NCBI RefSeq assembly: GCF_014218805.1 | Contig: NZ_JACJUV010000001.1 | Location: 1,180,001 to 1,244,000 of the forward strand | Origin: Teredinibacter franksiae | GTDB taxonomy: Bacteria; Pseudomonadota; Gammaproteobacteria; Pseudomonadales; Cellvibrionaceae | DNA length: 64,000 bases | Direction of reading: 5' to 3' | Part shown: positions 39,661 through 48,704 of the stretch, piece by piece | Layout: every line of letters starts with the position of its first letter | Position numbering within the stretch: position 1 is the stretch's first letter | Translations under genes and position numbers: made by a program | Notes under the pieces: generated by a model | Database searches by the model: none | The model's input: the letters and a program-made list of their open reading frames with translations, nothing else | Told to the model about the DNA's origin: nothing

Positions 39661-39689
39661 TTGCGTTCGTAAGCGCCAAACGAACTACA
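39661..39689. repeat. Left end of IS66: target duplication and inverted repeat
   Basis: The 8-bp duplication TTGCGTTC is followed by the terminal repeat GTAAGCGCCAAACGAACTAC. An identical 8-bp sequence follows the right end. Confidence 0.93.
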
Positions 39690-39747
39690 CCCTTCAGTCA
39701 GCTTGAATCACTCACTACTCTACAGCCTCACTTATCAAGGAGGCTGT

Positions 39748-40032
39748 ATGGCTTACCAAAAATACAATTGGCCCGAGATTTTCGAAAAATTCGATTCGTC
39801 AGGGCTCTCGCAGACAGAGTTCTGCAAACAACACAATCTCAATACCAAATATTTCAACTTAAAGCTCTCCAAGCGCAAAGCTCAAGACGGTGGTGCTTTT
39901 GCGAAAGCTATTGTGCAGTTGGAGCCAGCCTCACCTGAAGGCCTGACTGTAGAGGTGGGCCATTGTAAAATCCATTGCCCTGCGACCATGTCCATACCGT
40001 CCTTCGTCTCATTGGTGCGCTCTCTGGCATGA
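39748..40032 (+). CDS. tnpA: IS66 family accessory protein TnpA
   Basis: 94 residues with an N-terminal helix-turn-helix-like region (WPEIFEKFDSSGLSQTEFCKQHNL), as in the first ORF of IS66 elements. It has an AAGGAGG ribosome site; an upstream in-frame start was rejected. Its end overlaps the tnpB ATG (ATGA). Confidence 0.88.
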   Translation: MAYQKYNWPEIFEKFDSSGLSQTEFCKQHNLNTKYFNLKLSKRKAQDGGAFAKAIVQLEPASPEGLTVEVGHCKIHCPATMSIPSFVSLVRSLA

Positions 40033-40385
40033 TCCAGTGGCGAGATTCAATTCCAATCTACTTACACCGTGACCCTGTAGATTTCCGCAAAGCCATTAAT
40101 GGATTGGCCGTCATCGTCAGCGAAGAGATGGCGCTGGATGTTTACGATAGTGCCTTGTTTGTCTTCTGCAATAAGAACCGTAGCCAGCTTAAAGTCCTGT
40201 ACTGGGATAGCACCGGTTTTTCCCTCTGGCAGAAGCGTTTAGAAAAAGCTAAATTCAAATGGCCTAGGAAAGCGCCGCTGGCGACGGTTTCAATAACCTA
40301 CGAGCAATGGTGTTGGTTGTTACGCGGCTTCGACTTTGCCAAATTTATGCCCCATCAGCAATTAAAGTATACCGAAGTCGTTTAA
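40029..40385 (+). CDS. tnpB: IS66 family accessory protein TnpB (IS66 Orf2-like)
   Basis: 118 residues carrying the family signature IYLHRDPVDFRKAINGLA and QLKVLYWDSTGFSLW. It is needed for IS66 transposition in studied elements; its biochemical role is unclear. The start is the ATG overlapping the tnpA stop, indicating coupling. Confidence 0.93.
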   Translation: MIQWRDSIPIYLHRDPVDFRKAINGLAVIVSEEMALDVYDSALFVFCNKNRSQLKVLYWDSTGFSLWQKRLEKAKFKWPRKAPLATVSITYEQWCWLLRGFDFAKFMPHQQLKYTEVV

Positions 40386-40406
40386 ATATTTTGTATAATA
40401 GCCGCT

Positions 40407-41936
40407 ATGAACGATGCAGCGGCCTTACAAAAAGAAAATGATTTATTGCGTGAGCAGCTCGCCGCTGAAAAAGTAAAAAGTGGAGAAAGAATAGCCGCGC
40501 GTGATGCACAAATATCGGCTCTTCACGAACAAATAAAACATCTTCTCAGTAAGCGCTTCGGCACCTCTAGTGAAAAATCATCGCCAGATCAGATGGGCTT
40601 ATTTAATGAAGTAGAAGAATGCCTGGTTGATGAAGCTTTAATCTCAGAATCTGAAACTACGGTTGTTAAAAGCCATACACGTAAAAGTAAACCTCGGATC
40701 ACCCTTCCAGACAACCTCCCACGTGAAGACATTATCCACGACCTGCCGGAAGAGGAGAAAGTATGCCCGCACGATGGCTCCGAGCTTAAAAACATTGGCA
40801 GTGACGATCATGAGCAATTAGAGATCATTCCAGCCAAGATCAAAGTGATACGGCATAAGCGGCTCAAATATGCTTGCCCCTGCTGTGACAATCATATTGT
40901 TACTGCGAGCAAGCCAAAACAACCCATCGAAAAAAGCATTGCTAGTCCTAGCTTACTTTCCTACATCGCCACTCAAAAATATGCTGACGCCTTACCGCTG
41001 TACCGCCAAAGCGAGATGTTCAAGCGCATAGGCATTAAGCTGGATAGAACGAATATGGCCAACTGGATGGTCAAATGCGGTGAGCGAGTACAACCACTTA
41101 TTAACTTACTGATCGATCATCTCCATAGTCAACCGTGCTTGCATGTAGATGAAACCACGCTGCAGGTATTAGATGAGCCCGGAAAGGCAGCGCAAAGTAA
41201 AAGCTACATGTGGGTAATGACCAACACCGGCCACCAGCCCGCATGCGTGTTCCATTATGCTGATACGCGTAGCCAGCAAGTACCACTAAACCTGCTCAGT
41301 CAAGATAACGCTGCGATTATGGTGGATGGCTATGAGGGTTACCAAAGAGCGTGCACTGAGTACGGCATTACTCGTATAGGTTGTTGGGCGCACGCCAGAA
41401 GAAAGTTTAAAGATGCACAAGCATTACAAAAGAAAGGAAAAACGGGCAAAGCCGATCAAGCTTTAGCCTATATCCAAAAGCTCTACGTCATTGAGAAGAA
41501 AATCAAAGGCGAACCGCCGGATAAACGCTACCAAATTCGTCAAAGCGACGCCTTGCCGATCCTCGAAAAACTAAAAACATGGATGGAGAAAAGCCTTGTT
41601 ACTGTGCCACCACAAACGGCAATCGGTAAAGCCTTGGTGTACCTGAATAATCAATGGGGTCGCTTGGTTGGCTATGTCGACGATGGTCGATACCCAATTG
41701 ATAACAACGCGGCGGAGAGATCAATACGTCCGTTTACAATTGGTCGAAAGAATTGGATGTTCAGCAAAAGCCAAGCGGGTGCCAAAGCTAGCGCCAACCT
41801 TTATAGTTTGATCGAAACCGCCAAGGCGAATGAGCTAAATGTGTATGACTACCTCGTACAGGTTTTTAGAGAGCTTCCAAACGCTCAAAGTGTCGAACAG
41901 GTTGAGGCCTTACTGCCTTGGAATACAAGCCTGTAG
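40407..41936 (+). CDS. tnpC: IS66 family DDE transposase TnpC
   Basis: 509 residues, full length. An N-terminal coiled-coil (about 5-50), a Zn-binding region with CPCC, then the DDE catalytic core with aspartates in CLHVDETTLQV and IMVDGYEGYQRA and glutamate in NNAAERSIRPF. It begins 21 bp after tnpB. A TATAAT-like box in that gap could give it extra transcription. It has no disruptions. Confidence 0.96.
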   Translation: MNDAAALQKENDLLREQLAAEKVKSGERIAARDAQISALHEQIKHLLSKRFGTSSEKSSPDQMGLFNEVEECLVDEALISESETTVVKSHTRKSKPRITLPDNLPREDIIHDLPEEEKVCPHDGSELKNIGSDDHEQLEIIPAKIKVIRHKRLKYACPCCDNHIVTASKPKQPIEKSIASPSLLSYIATQKYADALPLYRQSEMFKRIGIKLDRTNMANWMVKCGERVQPLINLLIDHLHSQPCLHVDETTLQVLDEPGKAAQSKSYMWVMTNTGHQPACVFHYADTRSQQVPLNLLSQDNAAIMVDGYEGYQRACTEYGITRIGCWAHARRKFKDAQALQKKGKTGKADQALAYIQKLYVIEKKIKGEPPDKRYQIRQSDALPILEKLKTWMEKSLVTVPPQTAIGKALVYLNNQWGRLVGYVDDGRYPIDNNAAERSIRPFTIGRKNWMFSKSQAGAKASANLYSLIETAKANELNVYDYLVQVFRELPNAQSVEQVEALLPWNTSL

Positions 41937-41960
41937 TCGGATTGGCGCTTACTTGCGTTC
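41932..41960. repeat. Right end of IS66: inverted repeat and target duplication
   Basis: Read on the minus strand, the terminal repeat is GTAAGCGCCAATCCGACTAC. It overlaps the tnpC stop codon and is followed outward by the second copy of TTGCGTTC. Confidence 0.93.
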
Positions 41961-41996
41961 GACTCATAGAGGCGCCTCAAGCTTTCTGTTAAGCAC

Positions 41997-42024
41997 AAAA
42001 AAACCCGCACTGTAGAAGCGCGGG
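41997..42024 (-). terminator. Rho-independent terminator of aceEF
   Basis: On the minus strand a CCCGC/GCGGG stem is followed by seven T residues, about 30 bp after the aceF stop. The IS66 insertion lies just beyond it. Confidence 0.85.
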
Positions 42025-42055
42025 CTTTTGATTTCTTGCGAAACTTAATAAACCG

Positions 42056-43987
42056 TTACAACAACAACTTCCGTACATCGGCAAGAATTGCACTCAGGTA
42101 GGTAAAGAACTTACCTGCATCTGCGCCATTAATTGCTCGATGATCGTACGAGAGCGCCAGCGGTAATGTCTGACGTGGCACGAACTCAGAACCATTCCAT
42201 ACGGGCTTAATTGCTGCCTTAGAAACGCCAAGAATCGCAACCTCAGGGGCATTAACGATTGGCGTAAAGCCTGTACCACCGATTGGCCCAAGACTGGAGA
42301 TAGTAAAGCACCCGCCCTGCATATCTCGAGGTAGCAACTTACCGTCACGGGCCTTACCCGCTAGTTCAACAGATTCTTTAGCCAGTTCATACAGACCTTT
42401 CTTATCCACATCACGGATAACAGGAACCATCAAACCGTTCGGTGTATCAACTGCGACCCCAATGTTCACATAGCTTTTCTGCACAATGTGCTCACCATCG
42501 GCATGCAAAGAAGCATTGAACTTAGGTTCAGCTCTTAGCGCGGCAGCACAGGCTTTAAGCAAGAAAGGCAATGGCGTTAACTTCACACCTCTCTTCTCGG
42601 CTTCGGCCTTCATGCCCTTACGGAACTCTTCTAGGTCGGTTATATCGGCATCATCAAACTGGGTAACGTGCGGCACGTTCAACCAGTTACGGGACATATT
42701 CGCAGCGGTAACTTTCTTGATTTTAGACATTTTCACCAATTCGATTTCACCGAATTGTGCGAAGTCTATCGTAGGAATAGCAGGAATTCCTGCACCACCT
42801 GTGACAGCGTTGGGCGACGATGCCTTTTGGCTCATGACAGTTTTTACAAACTTGCGAACGTCATCTTTCTGAATACGACTGCGCGGACCAGAGGCCCGAA
42901 CCTTAGCCAGATCAACACCCAACTGACGAGCCAACTGACGTACAGCTGGGCCAGCATAAACATCACCCGTAGTTGCACTCACCTCGTCAATTACGGCTGT
43001 CGCAGCTACAGCAGCAGGCTTGCTCGCAGCAGGTGTACTTGCAGCAGCTGAAACTGGTATAGCAACCGGAGCCGCAGAGGTTCCAGCTACTTCTAACTTA
43101 AGTACCGGCGTACCTTCGGAAGCTTTGTCACCCTCATTAAGAAGCAGAGAGATCACCTTTCCACTCTGGGGCGCTGGAATTTCCATGGAAGCCTTGTCAC
43201 TTTCAAGCACGACCATGGAATCGCCCTCTGAAATTTCGTCACCCTCGGCAACGCAAACTTCAATTACATCAACACCTTCTGAGCCACCAATATCGGGCAC
43301 ATTAACGTCTATCACCCCGCCGGCAGCAACCGGAGTAGAAGCCACTGCAGCAGGCTCAACGGCCGGAGCGGGCGCAGCTACAGCTACTTCAATAGCCGCA
43401 GCGGGCGCAGCACCGGTCGTCATCACCAGAACATCATCACCCATGGAAACCTTATCGCCTTCGGCGAGAAGAAGGCTTACCACTGTTCCGTTCACAGGAG
43501 CAGGAATTTCCATCGAGGCTTTATCACTTTCAAGAACGATAAGAGAATCGCCTTCAGTAACCTCATCACCCGGCGCGACGCATATTTCAATGACGTCAAC
43601 ACCTTCAGAACCACCAATATCAGGAACTTTTATCGTTTCCTCTCCACCACTAACTTGCTCTGCAGTATGTTGCGCCGCAACCGGCGCGGGCTCTACTACA
43701 ACAGCAGGAGCAGGTGCTTCTGGCTCAGGCGCGACCACACTATCAGCCGCCTCTGTGTCTATTTCAATAATATTGTCGCCCTCGGAAACAGTGTCACCCT
43801 CATTGACAAGAACACTGACGATAGTTCCCGCCATTGGGCTTGGGATATCCATGGAGGCCTTATCGGATTCCAGAACCAGCAGGGAATCCTCGGCAGCCAC
43901 AACATCGCCAGGCGCAACGCACACTTCGATTACGTCAACGTTGTCTGAACCGCCGATATCGGGTACCTGTATAGTTTGCTTAGCCAC
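42056..43987 (-). CDS. aceF: Dihydrolipoyllysine acetyltransferase (pyruvate dehydrogenase E2), three lipoyl domains
   Basis: 643 residues. Three lipoyl domains with lipoylated lysines at about 43, 156 and 265 (each in ESDKASM), joined by Ala/Pro-rich linkers. A peripheral subunit-binding domain (about 343-381, AVRQLARQLGVDLAKVRASG) follows, then the catalytic acetyltransferase domain ending with SYDHRAINGADAG. It forms the core of the pyruvate dehydrogenase complex and transfers acetyl groups to CoA. It follows aceE by 15 bp. The E3 gene (lpd) is not in the window. Confidence 0.97.
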   Translation of the reverse strand: MAKQTIQVPDIGGSDNVDVIEVCVAPGDVVAAEDSLLVLESDKASMDIPSPMAGTIVSVLVNEGDTVSEGDNIIEIDTEAADSVVAPEPEAPAPAVVVEPAPVAAQHTAEQVSGGEETIKVPDIGGSEGVDVIEICVAPGDEVTEGDSLIVLESDKASMEIPAPVNGTVVSLLLAEGDKVSMGDDVLVMTTGAAPAAAIEVAVAAPAPAVEPAAVASTPVAAGGVIDVNVPDIGGSEGVDVIEVCVAEGDEISEGDSMVVLESDKASMEIPAPQSGKVISLLLNEGDKASEGTPVLKLEVAGTSAAPVAIPVSAAASTPAASKPAAVAATAVIDEVSATTGDVYAGPAVRQLARQLGVDLAKVRASGPRSRIQKDDVRKFVKTVMSQKASSPNAVTGGAGIPAIPTIDFAQFGEIELVKMSKIKKVTAANMSRNWLNVPHVTQFDDADITDLEEFRKGMKAEAEKRGVKLTPLPFLLKACAAALRAEPKFNASLHADGEHIVQKSYVNIGVAVDTPNGLMVPVIRDVDKKGLYELAKESVELAGKARDGKLLPRDMQGGCFTISSLGPIGGTGFTPIVNAPEVAILGVSKAAIKPVWNGSEFVPRQTLPLALSYDHRAINGADAGKFFTYLSAILADVRKLLL

Positions 43988-44002
43988 TACGTTACTCCCT
44001 TC

Positions 44003-46657
44003 TTAGCATGTCGTTGGGTCAGTTTTTTCTGGGTTAATGCCGTATTTCTTCATGGCATCAGCTACAGTTTTTGCTGGTACTTTACCCTCGTCTGCCAAAG
44101 CTTTCAGGGACGCAATAGTGACAAAATAGCGGTCAACTTCGAAGAAACTGCGCAGCTTGGCTCGGGCATCGGAACGACCGAAACCATCGGTTCCCAATAC
44201 GGCGTATGCACCAGGCACATAAGCGCGCAATTGCTCAGAATAGCTCTTCATGTAATCGGTAGAAATTACAAATGGGCCTTCTGATTCACTAAGTTGCTCG
44301 GTGAGGTAAGCCTTGCGAGGCTCTTCACCCGGGTGCAGTAAGTTCCAGCGGTCGGCTCGCTGGCCATCGCGGGCCAACTCATTCACACTGGTTACGCTCC
44401 AAATATCGGATTCAACACCCCAATCTTCACGTAACATTTCAGCTGCCACCTCAACCTCACGCAAAATAGTACCGGCGCCCATTAACTGAACGCGCTTCTT
44501 CTTAACGCTCTTTTTACCTTCCTTAAGCTTATAGATACCCTTAATAATGCCCTCTTCTGAACCGAGAGGCATATCGGGGTGAACGTAGTTTTCGTTCATG
44601 GTGGTGAGGTAGTAAAAGACGTTTTCCTTGTCCACATACATACGCTTGAGGCCGTCTTGAATAATCACCGCCAGCTCGTAACTGTATGTAGGGTCGTATG
44701 AACGACAATTAGGAATGGTGTTCGCCAGCAAGTGACTGTGGCCGTCTTGATGCTGCAGGCCTTCACCGTTCAAAGTGGTACGACCGGCAGTCGCACCAAT
44801 CAAGAACCCACGAGCCTGAATATCACCAGCCAACCAGGCGAGATCACCAATACGCTGGAAACCAAACATAGAGTAATAAACGTAGAAAGGCACCATTGGC
44901 ACACGATAAGTGCTGTAGGCTGTTGCGGCAGTAATCCACGCAGACATGGCACCGGCTTCGTTAATCCCTTCCTCCAGAATTTGGCCCTTTTTGTCTTCCT
45001 TGTAGTACATGATCTGGTCGTGATCATGGGGCGTATAGTGCTGGCCCCCGGAAGAATAAATCCCTAACTGGCGGAACATTCCTTCCATACCAAAGGTACG
45101 CGCCTCATCAGGCACAATAGGCACAACCTGTGAGCCCATATTTTTGTCTTTCGCTAGGGTAGAAAGGTAGCGAACGAACGCCATAGTGGTAGAAATCTCT
45201 CGCTCACCAGTCCCCTTCAGCAAGCCTTTAAATTTGTCCATTTCGGGTAATTTAAGCGGCTCAAAGTCCGAAACGCGGGAAGGCAGGTAACCGTTAAGCA
45301 CCTCACGACGCCTGCGCATATACACCATTTCAGGTGAATCCGGCGCAGGACGGTAGTAAGGAACCGTCTTTAACTCGTCGTCAGAAATAGGAATACCAAA
45401 GCGATCACGGAATTTTTTCAGGTCTTCCAAGTCGAGCTTTTTCACAGAGTGAGCAACGTTCGCCGACTCGCCGGAGGCGCCCATGCCGTAACCTTTTACG
45501 GTCTGAGCAAGAATCACCGTTGGATGCTTCTTGTGATCAACTGCGTCAGCGTAGGCCGCATAGACCTTCTGAGGGTCATGACCACCGCGGTTCAACTGGA
45601 AGATTTCCTCGTCAGACATATCGGAAACCAGTTCCAGCAACTCGGGGTATTTACCAAAGAAATGCCCACGGGTATATGCACCGCCATTCGCTTTGTAGTT
45701 CTGCATCTCACCATCGCAGACTTCCATCATGCGTTTCTGTAGCAAGCCTGACTTATCTTTCTCTAGCAGGCGATCCCAGCCGCCTCCCCAGACCAGCTTA
45801 ATTACATTCCAGCCAGCCCCACGGAATACACCTTCAAGCTCCTGAATGATTTTACCGTTACCTCGCACAGGACCGTCTAAGCGCTGAAGATTACAGTTGA
45901 TAACGAAGATCAAGTTACCCAGCTGCTCGCGACCAGCCAAAGAAATAGCGCCCAATGTTTCCGGCTCATCACACTCACCATCACCGAGGAATGCCCAAAC
46001 CTTGCGATCACCACGCGGAGAAAGACCACGCGCCGACATATAGCGCATAACATGCGCTTGGTATATAGACTGAATCGGCCCCAAGCCCATGGATACCGTC
46101 GGGAATTGCCAGTAGTCCGGCATCAACCACGGGTGCGGGTATGAGGAAAGACCATTGCCATCAACTTCGCGGCGGAAATTATCAAGCTGCTCTTCGGAAA
46201 AGCGACCCTCCAAATAGGAGCGCGCATAGATACCGGGAGAGATATGACCCTGAAAATAAATGAGGTCACCGCGCTGTTCACCATCATCGCCACGGAAAAA
46301 GTGGTTGAAACCGACTTCATAGAGTGTTGCTGAGGAGGAAAACGATGAGATATGCCCCCCAAGTGCGTCCGCATTATCGTTTGCGCGCATTACCATTGCC
46401 ATCGCATTCCAGCGAACCAATGAGCGAATTCGACGCTCCATATGCTCGTCGCCGGGTGAGCGCTTCTCTTCGCTTGCGGGAATAGTATTGATGTATGGGG
46501 TTCTGATAGCTGTTGGTAGGCGTACACCGCTATGGGTTGCCTTGTTAGCCAATTCAACTAATAGATAACGGGCGCGATCTGGGCCGCTATGCCGAATTAC
46601 CGATTCTAAAGCCTCTATCCACTCCTGAGTTTCAAGAGCATCAGTTTCCTCAAGCAT
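44003..46657 (-). CDS. aceE: Pyruvate dehydrogenase E1 component, homodimeric type
   Basis: 884 residues, the normal length of the single-chain E1 of gammaproteobacteria. The TPP motif is GDGECDEPETLGAISLAG with the matching NCN about 30 residues later. Further landmarks are HYTPHDHDQIMYY and the C-terminal GTDGFGRSDARAKLR. It decarboxylates pyruvate and reductively acetylates the lipoyl groups of AceF. It has a perfect AGGAGG ribosome site. No pdhR-type regulator gene is adjacent. Confidence 0.98.
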   Translation of the reverse strand: MLEETDALETQEWIEALESVIRHSGPDRARYLLVELANKATHSGVRLPTAIRTPYINTIPASEEKRSPGDEHMERRIRSLVRWNAMAMVMRANDNADALGGHISSFSSSATLYEVGFNHFFRGDDGEQRGDLIYFQGHISPGIYARSYLEGRFSEEQLDNFRREVDGNGLSSYPHPWLMPDYWQFPTVSMGLGPIQSIYQAHVMRYMSARGLSPRGDRKVWAFLGDGECDEPETLGAISLAGREQLGNLIFVINCNLQRLDGPVRGNGKIIQELEGVFRGAGWNVIKLVWGGGWDRLLEKDKSGLLQKRMMEVCDGEMQNYKANGGAYTRGHFFGKYPELLELVSDMSDEEIFQLNRGGHDPQKVYAAYADAVDHKKHPTVILAQTVKGYGMGASGESANVAHSVKKLDLEDLKKFRDRFGIPISDDELKTVPYYRPAPDSPEMVYMRRRREVLNGYLPSRVSDFEPLKLPEMDKFKGLLKGTGEREISTTMAFVRYLSTLAKDKNMGSQVVPIVPDEARTFGMEGMFRQLGIYSSGGQHYTPHDHDQIMYYKEDKKGQILEEGINEAGAMSAWITAATAYSTYRVPMVPFYVYYSMFGFQRIGDLAWLAGDIQARGFLIGATAGRTTLNGEGLQHQDGHSHLLANTIPNCRSYDPTYSYELAVIIQDGLKRMYVDKENVFYYLTTMNENYVHPDMPLGSEEGIIKGIYKLKEGKKSVKKKRVQLMGAGTILREVEVAAEMLREDWGVESDIWSVTSVNELARDGQRADRWNLLHPGEEPRKAYLTEQLSESEGPFVISTDYMKSYSEQLRAYVPGAYAVLGTDGFGRSDARAKLRSFFEVDRYFVTIASLKALADEGKVPAKTVADAMKKYGINPEKTDPTTC

Positions 46658-47198
46658 TCAAGCCTCCTATTGTAACCACCAGGGAAAGGTAGTTTTTTAG
46701 ATAAATGTATTCTCGCCAACGCTACTTATAGTGGTAACCATAAGCATCGACTGCTCAGTTTTTCATCGCTTGGATAATGTGGTTTTGCCTGTCAGTAAGG
46801 ATTACGCCGACCGATTGAAGAATAGTGCTCTATTCCTCGTATCACCAAAATCATTTCTAACCTTGGGGGTTGAGTTTCCGGGGTAGAAATAAGTGGGTAA
46901 CAATCAGCTGCAACTGCTAAATGACACTACTGTTTAATGGCTGATTACAATTTAAACGGTAGCGGGAATTGCGCGGCAGTGTGTCCTACTAACAAAAAAC
47001 CTGAGGTGTGCGAGATTTTTTGGTGTCACGATTCTACACATATAAATTTCAATAAGCCAGCGGTCAAATTAGCTGCGATGCAGCATAATTTTGTATAACA
47101 AAACCAGGAGAAAAGCAGGCTCAAACTACGAATACCGGGTCAAGAGCAACCCCTAGCTGCGCTTGGCTGTACCCGAACTCAGATCGAATACGGCCGTA
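46658..47198. other. Gap upstream of aceE and downstream of perM
   Basis: About 540 bp without a convincing ORF. It must contain the aceEF promoter. A TGGTTACC-type palindrome occurs about 75 bp before aceE and a related TGGTTAC copy lies nearer the start, but no clear -35/-10 pair was found. A TTTTGT-ATA-ACAAAA inverted repeat and a 12-bp palindrome ATACGGCCGTAT lie at the perM side. Confidence 0.4.
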
Positions 47199-48308
47199 TC
47201 ACGGCGCTTTCCCGGCTGCGTCTTCATCTTGAATACAAGTTTTGTTATCGGCACCAAAATTCGACACGGTTGGCCATGCATTGATAATCGCTTTACATAG
47301 CGTAGCCAACGGAATAGCGAAGAAAACCCCCCAAAAACCCCACAAACCACCGAACACCAACACAGACAAAACAATAACAACGGGGTGCATTTTAACCGCC
47401 TCGGAAAAAAGCACCGGCACAAGTACGTTGCCATCAAGCATCTGAATAACGCCATACGCAATCATCACGTAGAAAAACTCGTTAGACCAACCCCACTGAA
47501 AAAAACCGATCATAGCAACGGGTAACGTAACAACCGCCGCACCAATGTATGGCACTAACACAGAAAGCCCTACGGCAATCCCCAGAAGCAACGCATATTG
47601 CAAGCCCAATATGCTGAAGATAACGCTACTTACACCGGCTATTATCACTATTTCTATAGCTTTGCCGCGAACATAATTCGCAATCTGCAAATTCATTTCG
47701 CGCCAAATTTCAGTCATTACCGGCCGGCGGCTGGGTAAGGTATTGCCCAGCCATGCAAGCATAACCTCACTGTCTTTCAAAAAGAAAAAAACCAGAATCG
47801 GGACTAACACTACATATATCAACACGCCAACCAATACCGGTAATTGCGCCAGCGAAAACGACAATATACTCTGCCCCCACTGGGTCATTTCAATTTGTAA
47901 AGCATCAATTAATTCCTTAACTTGCATCTCTGAAACTAACGCAGGGTATTTTTGCGGCAACAATAATAAAACCTGCTGGCCTTGCACCAACATTCTAGGG
48001 GTTTCATTCAATAAATTAATTAACTGCCGCCAAAAAGCCGGCACAATAAACAACATGCACAACAAAAGTGCGCTCGTCAAAACAAGGAACGTAATACTAA
48101 CGGCAACGTTGTGATACACCCCCCAAGATTTCAATTTAAGCACCATCCCCTGCATCAAAAAAGCAATAATTATGGCCGCAATCATTGGCGCCAGCACAAC
48201 CCCAAGACTGGCCAATATGACGATACCCACCACAAGGATAACGGCAACGAGAACGGCCTCCTCATCGGCGAAGTAACGCTCCAGCCAAGTTTGAAATATT
48301 TTTATCAT
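47199..48308 (-). CDS. perM: AI-2E family transporter / PerM-like permease
   Basis: A 369-residue membrane protein with about eight hydrophobic segments. It resembles the PerM/YhhQ-type AI-2E exporter family in the arrangement FLMQGMVLKLKSWG near residue 65, the long middle cytoplasmic/periplasmic region, and GLSVLVPYIGAAVVTLP plus DGNVLVPVLFSEAVKMHPVVI toward the end. Substrate is unknown. The start is the ATG giving MIKIFQTWLE; the open frame extends upstream only through a TTG overlapping tusA. It follows tusA by 11 bp and is probably cotranscribed with it. Confidence 0.88.
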   Translation of the reverse strand: MIKIFQTWLERYFADEEAVLVAVILVVGIVILASLGVVLAPMIAAIIIAFLMQGMVLKLKSWGVYHNVAVSITFLVLTSALLLCMLFIVPAFWRQLINLLNETPRMLVQGQQVLLLLPQKYPALVSEMQVKELIDALQIEMTQWGQSILSFSLAQLPVLVGVLIYVVLVPILVFFFLKDSEVMLAWLGNTLPSRRPVMTEIWREMNLQIANYVRGKAIEIVIIAGVSSVIFSILGLQYALLLGIAVGLSVLVPYIGAAVVTLPVAMIGFFQWGWSNEFFYVMIAYGVIQMLDGNVLVPVLFSEAVKMHPVVIVLSVLVFGGLWGFWGVFFAIPLATLCKAIINAWPTVSNFGADNKTCIQDEDAAGKAP

Positions 48309-48319
48309 GAGATCTGAAT

Positions 48320-48556
48320 TCAGCCTTTTTGGATAATGTATTGATAACAACCATCGGTTGATTCATGGCTGACAAGGGTATGATCTGAAAGCTTGGCAAA
48401 AGCCTGTATGTCCCGCTCGGAACCAGGGTCAGTTGCAAGTAACCTCAGGGTCTCACCCCTGTTCAATTTGCTCAGCCCCTGCTTAGCCTTAAGCAACGGC
48501 ATTGGACACGATAGGCCCATTGCATCTATAGTCAGATTCGTTTCAATGGTGGGCAT
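48320..48556 (-). CDS. tusA: TusA-family sulfur carrier protein
   Basis: 78 residues with the family motif LSCPMPLLKAKQ near residue 15, whose cysteine carries the persulfide sulfur. TusA-like proteins relay sulfur for tRNA thiolation and other uses. This one is in the perM-bepA neighbourhood, where a SirA/TusA-like gene is also found in pseudomonads, so it may be a paralogue rather than the tRNA-specific TusA. It is divergent from bepA. Confidence 0.85.
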   Translation of the reverse strand: MPTIETNLTIDAMGLSCPMPLLKAKQGLSKLNRGETLRLLATDPGSERDIQAFAKLSDHTLVSHESTDGCYQYIIQKG

Positions 48557-48704
48557 TTGAACAGTCGGGGAACCTCGGAGAGTAAATAAGCGTCTAACAC
48601 TTTGGAGTCGCGGAATTATAGTTCATAGACCCCTCCAGATAGAACAAGAGAATAGGATAAAGCCGGAATTAATAGCTGGCCGAAAAGCACAAGGTTTAAG
48701 CATT

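Larger units (their letters stand above)
39669..41952 (+). mobile_element. Complete IS66-family insertion sequence with intact ends
   Basis: A 2284-bp element with three genes (tnpA, tnpB, tnpC) in the standard IS66 order. It is bounded by imperfect inverted repeats beginning GTAAGCGCCAA (18 of the first 21 positions match) and flanked by a perfect 8-bp direct repeat, TTGCGTTC. Eight-base target duplications are typical of IS66. All three genes are open and the ends intact, so the insertion looks recent and possibly active. It lies in the intergenic gap between a DUF4124 gene and the aceF terminator, apparently harmless to both. Confidence 0.96.

Noticed and set aside
39591..39668. Integron attC-like sequence (GCCTAAC) at the IS66 target
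   Set aside because: There is no matching GTTRRRY end or paired inner boxes; the resemblance is limited to seven bases.
43020..44006. 328-codon plus-strand frame opposite aceF, rich in Ser, Thr and Ala
   Set aside because: Antisense shadow of the repeated lipoyl domains and Ala/Pro linkers; its repetitive look comes from aceF.
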